A DNA stretch of 64,000 nucleotides from Echinostoma caproni. Its lineage: Eukaryota; Platyhelminthes; Trematoda; Plagiorchiida; Echinostomatidae. Position numbers and translations under genes: made by a program. Position 1 is the first letter of the stretch. Each line of letters begins with the position of its first letter. The DNA lies in NCBI GenBank assembly GCA_900618425.1, contig UZAN01040559.1, forward strand, positions 5,671 to 69,670, given 5' to 3'. Below, in pieces: positions 55,495 through 64,000 of the stretch. The notes under the pieces were generated by a model, which was not told the DNA's origin, did no database searches, and worked only from the letters and a program-made list of their open reading frames with translations.

Positions 55495-58239
55495 GCTTAA
55501 TTAAAGGCGGATAATTGAAGGGACCGGTTTTGGAAAAGGATGGAGGTAAATTTTCACTGGTCGGTATTTTCAATGTGAACACTGTTAATTCTAGCTTGTA
55601 AACCAATTTTCCACTTTTAAACAAACTATCTACTTACCACAATTTGGAATGCACCGAGATATAGTTATTCCTGCTTTCAGGTCCCAGAGCACCGAATACA
55701 AAATGCATTCGACGCAATGATTCGTGCAAATTTCACGGAAACCCTCAGTTAAACGATGTCCCTAATGACGAATTTCAGTTGTTTGTAACCCAACTGATTT
55801 GACCATAGTTGTACTAATTCACCAACTGCTCACCAAGTGTTTCCTTTACTCCGAAGTAGAACAAACACCTTTTGGTTTAGATACCGTTAAATCTAAAGTA
55901 ACTGATGATGTGACCAACTTTGATTTGAAACGCAGATCAGACCTCAAAGAAATAAATAATACAAAGCGAATAACAACATTACAACCACCTCTTGGGGTTA
56001 GGAATGCAGTTCTGTTTGTTTTCACGCTGGCCTACGGTGCTCATTACTTATAGCCTCAAGAGCTGAACACTGTTGTTTCATTCTGACTGTATGGGTATTT
56101 GGCCTCGATTGGCTATTAAATTCACGTGGATTTCAGCACCGATGGAGTGCTATTTTTGCAATGTAAAGTCCCTTTCAGGTTCGGTCGGAGGTAGACAAGC
56201 CTATGATCAAATCACCCGGGATATCATGTGTGTTAGACTCATACCGCCACCAACACCACCTGTTTATTCGAGCATGTTTGTTTCACATAGAATATGCTTG
56301 ATTGGTCGCCTTCCCATTCAGAAATTTAAAGGTTATACACCAATTTGGAATAAGTAAGCAACAGGTTGGTCAGATTAGTCTCTAGAACCTTGGAAGCAAG
56401 GGCCATATAGAAGCACATGAAATCTTTATTCCCAGAAACGTCTGTCTTACGGGGAAGTGGAACTCAATGTTTATGCTCAAGGTCACCAGTAGTAAGAATT
56501 GGCAATAAAAACCTCAAAGAACCGAGGATTATATGCAACACGCGACATGGTACTCAAACGTATTTTTTGAGTTACACAACGAACTCAATCACAACAGACA
56601 TTCAAATTACGAGTTCGGTGCTATGGGATCATTTTGAAACAACAGTGTGAGCTTGACGGACAACACACAGAGGTCATTTAAGAGCTTAGGAAAAGATGCG
56701 TATCATGACTGAGTTAATAACTCTTATCACGAGTGATAAGATAAGATCAGTGCGTGGCATCAATTCAGTCAAAGAAGCGGTCTTTGCGCTGAAAAGTCTA
56801 TCTGTAACTGAAAAGCTTCATGTGTCCATCCTTCAGAGAGTAACGCCTGACCGAAAAAGCACAATCGTATATTGTGAAACCCACATGGTGCTTACAGCCT
56901 GTTGCCATCCCAACCGTATCTACTATTAACTGGTAAAGACAGAGCACACATTTTGTCGCCTCATCGTTCAAACCCTTTGCAAACTAATTGTGAGGATAGT
57001 AATAATTTCACGTTAAGTAATGATGAGGAAAGACATATACATATATATATATCTATTTTCGTCACAATAACCTTGTTATATATATATATGTATACAAATA
57101 TTGAGTCTTTATACGGTGCTATATAACGTTTGAACGTCACCGTTGGTTAGCTACGCCACCACAGACACCTCTGTCAGACTCCATTATTCATCTGTTTCAC
57201 TGTACGGAGATGAGAAACGTAGTTGTGTAGCCGAGATCATTGCTGTTCCTGCTTTGAATCATGAATCATTACCATAGAACCTTCCTAGGTATCAATCACA
57301 GAGTACAAAACAGTCTGCAGCGAACACGAGTAACTTGGCAGATCGTGAAGATTATTGAGGACAGATCCAATTGACATGAATGACCGAGAACGTGTGGTAC
57401 TGTGAGAAGTGCACTGCACGTGTAACAATGTGTTCGAGAATGCTTTACCAGTGGATGTACGTAAGGTCATGTTACATAGAAAGTAAGGCTTTCGATCGTA
57501 CCATTCATATTCGCGTGCAGCGTTCATTGCCATCAGTTTTTATTCAAATTTCACAATTCGTTTTCTATAGACTTGTCTCTATAAACGACGCGAAATACCT
57601 TCATTAATATGCCACAGGCCGATAACATGCATATTGATATCAGAACGGACCCCCCGCCGATTGTAAGGAGAATACTGGTTATCGCTTTCATTCATCTGGT
57701 CCAACAATGATTGCTGTTAGTTATTCGATCGATCGAACGGTTGTGGTATTGATTGCTCACTATGTCACACATTTGCCAACCAACAGGAACCGTTGCTGCA
57801 ATCCGGAGTCCGAGATATATATGTATCTCACTAGTTACCCTTATATTTACAAATGAAGAAGGATTTGCCTTATATAATGGGATTGGCAGAATGTCACGTC
57901 TTATTTCCTCACGCAGTGACATTCCAAGCTGTCAGCGCCTTTTGTCAGCTTAAGCGCTTGCCCCACAGACTTCACACACAACCGTTACAACCAGGATTGG
58001 GTGAATAACAGGAAGGTATATGTAAGCGCTCCGATTACGAGATTGTCATCATACCTGTTCAATAGGAGCCCCCTGAATTCGAGGCCACTCCAACTAGTTC
58101 ACAATTATTTTGCTTGAGTACCTGAGCCAAAAACAACTGCCTTGGTGCATTGATTTGTGCTGTCTTGAGAGTGAACATTTATGGCAGTGCTAATCGAAAC
58201 TACTGACAAGCATACGGTTTTATCCTGCCGGGATGACTT
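55495..58239. other. AT-rich non-coding stretch
   Basis: Contains paired AT dinucleotide tracts (57034-57052 and 57078-57094) that could form a hairpin. Frames such as 56073-56357 and 57285-57533 are unassigned. Confidence 0.35.
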
Positions 58240-58448
58240 TGCACAACCAAACGGATTCCCAATAAACTGAACGTCGTTGACATCAAACAGAACCTTAGAG
58301 TTATTTCAATCGAGTTTAAAAAGGAAATAGAGTTACCATCTCTGTTTTCTAAAATCTATCTCCAACCCGGACATGAATGTTACTTTTCAACATGGTATCG
58401 AGTGAGATTGCTATCACAAAAATTCTGTGGATGCTCGTCTTCAAGATG
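58240..58448 (+). pseudogene. Ty3/gypsy-like reverse transcriptase fragment
   Basis: The plus-strand frame reads CTTKRIPNKLNVVDIKQNLR, then ELPSLFSKIYLQPGHECYF. This corresponds to the VVDYRxLN...YPLP segment and the FSKIDLxxGYHQ motif of gypsy RT, with the first catalytic Asp (in KIDL) replaced by Tyr. The next RT block appears at 59825. Confidence 0.5.
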
Positions 58449-59131
58449 AGATGCAACTCCGAATGTGAACGAGTAATACATGTAAGAACTACCTCAGAAT
58501 GAGGCTCATTGCCGTCAAGTTAGCCCACTTCGCCTGCGGGAGTTTCAGTTTAGAATAAACTTAATGATTAGTTTTTCGAAATGAATTTAATTAGCATCGT
58601 TTTCATTTCCAATGCATCATATAGGTGGTTTAAAGTATATTTGAATAAAAAATAAATGAAATCCATTAGACCTACCATATTGTAAAAATATTAACCATAA
58701 AAATAATCTAATTACTTTTCTTCTTTATATTGAATGCAAAGTTGTGTCACCTGTCTCAGGATTTATGGATGTGGAATATAGGGATTGGTTTCATGGAAAG
58801 CCGCTTTTGGCGAAAATCAACAGACTGATGAACTCCGTCTGGCAACGACTATCTGGAACAGTAGTACATATGAACACGCGTTGAGAAGTGAAGTTGGTCC
58901 CCCACGTGAAAAGCACATCTGTTTGTGCCTATCCTGATGGAACCGATCACGCAGCAAACTGACGAACATCTCAAATATTGGCTGTTAGACTCAAATCGTT
59001 AATTTTTACTATTAGTTCATTTAATTTGAATTATACGAATACAAGGTTTACACAGCTGTGTTAGAATAATCGCCGAACTGAACGTGCGTTTGACAATGGA
59101 GACTCCAAGGCAAACAAAGTTGGTTTGGAAG
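58449..59131. other. Sequence between two gypsy RT pieces
   Basis: AT-rich, no recognised feature; probably inserted or decayed retroelement DNA. Confidence 0.3.
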
Positions 59132-59225
59132 GCATTTTTACTTCCTTTTATTGAATACGTAATGATGGATTTTTCTGGCAGGGGAAAAGCGCTGGCCAAA
59201 GCGCTGCCATACAACATAAAACATC
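59132..59225 (-). repeat. tRNA-derived SINE, family 2, copy E (3' part only)
   Basis: On the minus strand: TTGTATGGCAGCGCTTTGGC, then CTGCCAGAAAAATCCATC and ATTCAATAAAAGGAAGTAAA. This matches the body and tail of copy D; the tRNA-like head is missing, as expected for 5' truncation. Confidence 0.7.
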
Positions 59226-59824
59226 AAAGTACCTTTTGAACAGCTCCAGTGAACCACTTAACGACAATAATGATAATAATGAAGAAAGAAGATGAATTTA
59301 AAGCGAACTAATCGAGTAAAAAAGATTGTCATATCAAACATTTGTGAGCAACCATTTCTATGAACCATTAGTTGTGAGCGACAAAAGCTCGAAAATCACT
59401 TCCGATCTCATCGATTAGGTTTCCGTCCGCGTGACTGTATTTTTTGCGGTCAATTAATATGAACTCAAGACGAGTGAGACAGTTGGCTCAAAGCGACAAC
59501 TTCTATTGTGGTGGTTCTCTCGAGTAAAACTGATTGCACACTTACTGTATCGGTGTTAGATGTTGGGTGCATTTTCAGAATATGGATGTGGATTAAAGAT
59601 GGTACGATCCGATGATGGATGTATAGTCCAGACACACACACACGATACATGGTGTTTTAAGGCTGGACTTTGGGGCTTTCGTCATTTGAGCGAGCTGTTT
59701 AACCACACGTGCTTGGTTTGATGCGACCTCGTGCTAACCAAAGCTACCGAAAAGCATTCACACCTTATGCACGAAAGGTCAATGTATGTCCCTTTCGTGT
59801 TGCCCATGGACGGCGTACACGAGG

Positions 59825-59929
59825 TTACAGGAGGTTCCACCTAAGACACACCGTTTGGCCTACAATCTACCTTTCGGTGTAAAAATGGATGGTGCACCGT
59901 TTTTTCCTTTAGTTATTCTCGAGGTCTGA
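59825..59929 (+). pseudogene. Ty3/gypsy-like reverse transcriptase scrap
   Basis: The plus-strand frame reads LQEVPPKTHRLAYNLPFGVK, then MDGAPFFP, equivalent to the NTHRGLYxYxRLPFGVxSAPxxFQ block. With 58240-58448 it looks like one gypsy RT split by about 1.4 kb that includes SINE copy E. Confidence 0.5.
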
Positions 59930-60413
59930 ATTCTTTATGCGTATGTTTACTTGATCGTATTGATCAATATTCTTGGGCTATATTTTTTCATTCCAGTTGT
60001 GGTTATTTTAAAGTTCAATCTACTCAACTACTCTGGCAAAGAAACGGGTGGCTCTATTCCGTTCTTGACATTAATTAGAGACTCACTAATACTAAAATTA
60101 TTTATATTTATTTGTTTGTACTTTTCAAACAAAACTCAATACAATAGGCGGACGAGAAAGCTAGGAAAAGGTTTGTTTAAAAGATTGCGTGCTCTGTTCC
60201 TAAGCGACGCAATTTGTACAAACAGGATATTATTTCGTGATGATGACCTAAAACCACCTGGATCATGGTGGGAGACATGGTCAAAGGCACGTAGCTGGCT
60301 GGCTAGCTAGTATTGAATCAACAAACCAAGTTTTGTCCCCTTCAGGTCAAACATCCTTTTAACCTTCACCTCATCATCATCATCCATTTCACAACGTGCA
60401 TGATCATTCTCAC
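59930..60413. other. Non-coding or intronic
   Basis: The 119-codon plus-strand frame starting at 59951 is hydrophobic and low in complexity and starts at TTG or a similar codon; not accepted as a gene. Confidence 0.35.
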
Positions 60414-60552
60414 CTGTGGGGACAGTTCACTCCATACATGATCCCCGTTAGCCGTATGTCAGGTAGATTAGCTGCTGAGATATTTATAGGGCTACCGTGT
60501 AGGCACAATGGATTTCGTGGAGCGATGTGATCACACTCATATTTCCAGATTT
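60414..60552 (-). CDS. Candidate exon of the minus-strand gene
   Basis: Flanked by a CT-rich tract ending GGATACAG and by the strong donor CACAG before GTGAGA. Entry phase 1, exit phase 2. The peptide begins IWKYECDHIAPRNPLCLHG, continues SPINISAANLPDIRLTG with the sequon NIS, and ends IMYGVNCPH. Three cysteines suggest an extracellular domain. The 97-bp intron separating it from the exon at 60650-60718 has matching phase 1 ends. Confidence 0.55.
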
Positions 60553-60649
60553 CTGTATCCATTCCCCGTATGTGTGAGACGAGAGAGCAAGAGAGAGATA
60601 GAGGAAACATCACGTGGGATGCAACTGATCAACGGAATCGGCAGTTTAC

Positions 60650-60718
60650 TCACTCCGTCGATAAAATCGCAGACGGTTTCATAACCTAATGGGGTGTTTC
60701 CATTAAAACTCATGTCAA
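60650..60718 (-). CDS. Candidate exon of the minus-strand gene
   Basis: Acceptor TATGTTCTTTCTGTCCCAG is excellent. Using the donor GTAAAC the exon is 69 bp, phase 1 to phase 1. It encodes DMSFNGNTPLGYETVC, then DFIDGV, with one Cys. An alternative donor GTGAGT four bases upstream is a better consensus but leaves phase 0, which does not fit the next exon. Confidence 0.5.
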
Positions 60719-61143
60719 CTGGGACAGAAAGAACATATACTAATGAGAAATAAAATGGGGGAAATACTTCCAAGTACAAAATCACTAGAAAACGGGAGCG
60801 TTAGAGTAGAACACATCTGATTAGCACAATGTACTCCACCGTCTGTTGAGCAATAACGCTATCATAGTTATCGTTGATGAATATCCACCGCTCATTGTTT
60901 AAATATTTTTACACGACATTTTAAACAGAACAAATAAGTTGTTTTTGACGATTGTCAGACATAGAATAACTGACCCAAGTATCTCAAGAACAGCATGACT
61001 AAAAAAATTCTGACAATGTAAATCATACGATGGATGCTTATTTAGAAGCTTATTTAGAGTTCAGTGAGTACAGCGCCAAAGGAGGGATAACAGTACACTG
61101 TAGTTCGATCGAATGACATGAACTGGATAGATTATTACCAAAC
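60719..61143. other. Intron of the minus-strand gene
   Basis: 425-bp intron between phase-1 exon ends. No other feature. Confidence 0.45.
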
Positions 61144-61276
61144 CTTTTAGTCCAAATGCAAACATCCGTTCATTTACCCACTGCATTCCAGTGAAAAACG
61201 ATCCCACACCGGGTAGAGTATAGTGAACAAACAAGGACAATTTATGCTCGACATGCTCCCACTTTTTCGACTGAGA
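61144..61276 (-). CDS. Candidate exon of the minus-strand gene
   Basis: Follows the strong acceptor TTTGTCTTTTTGTTTCTTTG ending AAG, entry phase 0, and precedes GTTTGG with exit phase 1. The peptide begins SQSKKWEHVEHKLSLFVHYT, then LPGVGSFFTGMQWVNERMF and AFGLK. It has a dense protein-like composition with no Cys. It is the most upstream exon of the chain I could place; earlier exons may lie beyond the window. Confidence 0.5.
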
Positions 61277-62244
61277 CTTCAAAGAAACAAAAAGACAAAT
61301 TAATAAATGTCTTTTTGATATTGCAATTAAATTACCTCAATTGCTACTACAAACAACCCATGAATACGAACAAATCTTCAGAAACGTACAGGGTTGACCC
61401 TATTTTGTATTTTCTCGCAAAACTACACCGCGGTCCAGAAAGACAGACCGAATTAAGTTTCCTTCACAGTTCACCTTATACACTTCAGTTTTAGAGATTT
61501 ATTGTTTACGGAGAACCTCCGATTGATTTTCAACGTTGTTCAAAACTTAAACTTTGTATAATACGCAGACAGCCATCCAATGTACTTTGATGTCACACTG
61601 CATCCATTTCCGCTGATTGCGAAAACTGTCAGTGTCGAAACAACCCCTGAAAATTGACAAATGCTGTCGCGTTTGAGATCAACCGATTTCAGTTACCCCC
61701 TTTGTGGTTACTCTTAGTCTACTGCAGTCCTCGTGCATGAGGCACGCCAAAATTAGACGAGGTTGGATAGAATATCGGATAAACGGGACTCTTTGAATTT
61801 TAAAGCCACCCCGACTACTTAAATATGGATTGTATTTACCCCGCTCATCTTTCATACGTGCATAAGGACTCTAATATATTCCTACAGATTTCAGCACGTT
61901 TGTTATACATAATCACTTTGCTCATGACAAACTATTTCCTCATGAATGTTTTTCTTAGGAATGTTAAATGACAAGCAGTGAAGCGAAGAAGCTTGTTATC
62001 GTAACTTCATATTTAGACATAAACCGTTATGCATGTTCATATGTCAGGTATAAATAAATTTGATTGCATGCGATTGCATTACAATATGCTCTCACTGGTC
62101 ACTTGTCGCATGTGTCTGCTTAATGACAGTAATATGACGAAATCCTAACGCACTAGTGAAGTAGAAGGTTTCCAATGTGGATCGTGCACCTAGCCACTTC
62201 AATTGGGTCGGCATTGTGAACACACAGACAGCCCCCCATTCGAT
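61277..62244. other. Intron-like sequence
   Basis: No recognised feature. Confidence 0.35.
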
Positions 62245-62353
62245 CTACTGTGCATCTCCATGCGGTTCCTCATACAGCATCGCAATTTGTCTCCATGTGC
62301 AATTTCGCTCTCCCATGAGTTGTGGCACTGTGAACGGGGCATACGCGCTTGTA
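62245..62353 (-). CDS. Possible exon or coding relic
   Basis: On the minus strand a frame running through an acceptor-like CATGCGCAG reads YAPFTVPQLMGERNCTWRQI, then AMLYEEPHGDAQ and TAG. It has the sequon NCT and is preceded in frame by hydrophobic LLAVFVIVM. The only internal donor (GTATGA) would leave phase 2, not matching the next exon at 61276, so its link to that gene is doubtful. Confidence 0.2.
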
Positions 62354-64000
62354 CTGCGCATGACGATTACGAAAACAGCCAGTAAACTAACGGATGTTTT
62401 TGTTTGAGTACCACGTCTTGTGGATTACTTGTTTTACCTATTACAAGGTATCCCAAATTGTAGCAGATATATCATCAACTGCCTCTCACATACTTAGCCA
62501 CAGTAGTTGCATACTTGAAATTTTACCACTGCATAAAATTCACAAAACGCTCCATTTATCGTCTTAATTCTATACGTGGACTTGAAACATGTATTAGTGA
62601 AATGTGAAGAACTAAGGTCATAATAAAAGTACACTAGAACAAGCTAATAGTGCGTCCTAAACACAGAAAGTTTTAGCACTTACTGCAGAAACCAATCAAA
62701 GATTAAATAATTTGATACCTCAATTCTCAAAAAAATTTTACTGTCTTATAAATCAGTCTTTTGCTAATAATCAAATGAGTCTTCAACTATCATATTTCAT
62801 AGATATGACGGAGAGAAAAGAGCTTATCCTTCAGACACAGTTGTATTTCTAATGCTGTCATTCGAATTGACGCAGCTTACGTAATCACATAGAGCTGAAG
62901 AATAAATAGAACCCTAACCAAATTTAATTTGCATGGTTTTTATATCATGATAGTTATCATCCTTTTCTGCCAATTTTCTGAACTGAAGGATATTTAGACA
63001 ATTTTCGAATAGTGTATCTGGTTCACCTATAGCTGATGAGACTCTGAGAAAGTCGGTACTTGAATCTTGCTTTCAAGAGCGCAAGTGCCTCGGGACAAAA
63101 ATACAAATTGGACAAGACCACTTGATGTTCGCCGACTTGGTAAAATGCATACTGGACTAATAGTGATTTCCAATTTGGTTTTATGAATAAGACTAAATCA
63201 AACCATGTTATCTAAGGAAGAGTGCATCACGAAACTACAACAAATTAGCAACCTCCCAAAAGACATCACTAGTTGAAACGATTCGTGAAAATCCGTAGTA
63301 ATTGGTTCTGTTCCATCATTTACAAAATGCAACTTAAAGTGTAAACTGAATCAATGAAACGGTTTATTTCAAGAAAGAACACTAAACTGTTTTAAAAATT
63401 TCACTGCATTCAACTTAAGCTAGAACCAATAGGTGAAGAGTTGACCAACTGGTGAAAACTAAAACCTGGCCAATGTACAAATATCATATAGAATTCCCCT
63501 TTTTCCCAACACCTGGTTAATTCTGTGTGCTTATAAAAAATAACCGTTTGTGCATAACTTTGTCTCAGTTGAGCTCTAGTTTGGGTGAAATATGTCAATA
63601 AGCACGTTATAATTCGAGAGAAATTCCATTTGCANATCACTCGTCAGCCGATTTTGTTCGCCGATTCGACAATATCCGAAAAAATTCATTCCTCAATCGA
63701 ATCGGTTAAACTCAGATCCATCTTCCCCAGTTTTTGATACCACACCAGTTAGAATTCTGGTATTGTAGTAACTGTGATCACCATAGTATCTTTCCAGTAG
63801 ATCCTGAAATAAGTTTAACGTTTCTGGAGCCTATGAAGAATTAACTCATCAGGATACCATTACATAACCAGGCTGTATGCCTAATCTGATTTCGAATTCG
63901 AGACGGTGTGATGTGCAGATTATCAGTGCATTCATTCATTCTCCGGCTAAAGGTACCTCTTCCACTTCCATGAAGCACCACTGCGATCGATGTGTAATGC
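62354..64000. other. AT-rich non-coding stretch
   Basis: No gene or repeat recognised. One N lies at 63635. Confidence 0.4.

Noticed and set aside
59951..60310. 119-codon plus-strand frame
   Set aside because: Non-ATG start, hydrophobic low-complexity composition, no splice sites or family features.
63033..63065. CTGATGA followed by GACT...AGTC helix II
   Set aside because: Helix II is good, but the GAAA core is replaced by GGTA and helix I does not pair; no SINE sequence surrounds it.
1..64000. CRISPR array, bacterial operon, phage or rRNA/true tRNA genes
   Set aside because: No regularly spaced repeats, no long intronless ORFs and no complete tRNA cloverleaf; all tRNA-like strings fall in SINEs or fragments.

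Overview
This is eukaryotic, AT-rich, gene-poor DNA filled with decayed transposable elements. The repeat content points to a flatworm, most likely a trematode: tRNA-derived SINEs carrying hammerhead ribozymes, CR1/RTE-like LINEs, Penelope-like elements, Ty3/gypsy fragments, long introns and possible micro-exons. There are no operons, bacterial genes, CRISPR arrays or rRNA genes. All calls come from reading the sequence by eye; no homology search was run.

Layout. 0-5.5 kb: hammerhead SINE family 1 (885-1113), a degenerate SINE of family 2 (3431-3597), and one or two possible small exons. 7-14.4 kb: a retroelement graveyard. Gypsy reverse transcriptase (RT) is followed by an oppositely oriented LINE RT, then gypsy integrase, two more family 1 SINE copies, a LINE ORF1/endonuclease remnant and another LINE RT piece. 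17.7-22 kb: an unidentified broken coding stretch, a good plus-strand exon (20738-20855) and another family 2 SINE. 25.7-30 kb: a thrombospondin-like minus-strand frame, an assembly gap whose two edges are identical, and a minus-strand exon. 31-41 kb: a Penelope-like element with a GIY-YIG-like tail, a head-to-head pair of family 3 SINEs (one with a complete hammerhead core), a LINE 3' end, a family 2 SINE, a family 1 SINE remnant and a second Penelope RT. 43.7-61.3 kb: a chain of six minus-strand exons whose splice phases all agree, probably one host gene for an ectodomain glycoprotein with a C-terminal membrane segment. Its introns hold gypsy and LINE fragments and a family 2 SINE inserted in a LINE with a target-site duplication. 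51981-52199 is an exon on the other strand.

The most interesting material is (1) two distinct SINE families, each carrying a 45-nt minimal hammerhead ribozyme with a very short palindromic helix III, and (2) the phase-consistent minus-strand gene, which I cannot assign to a known family.
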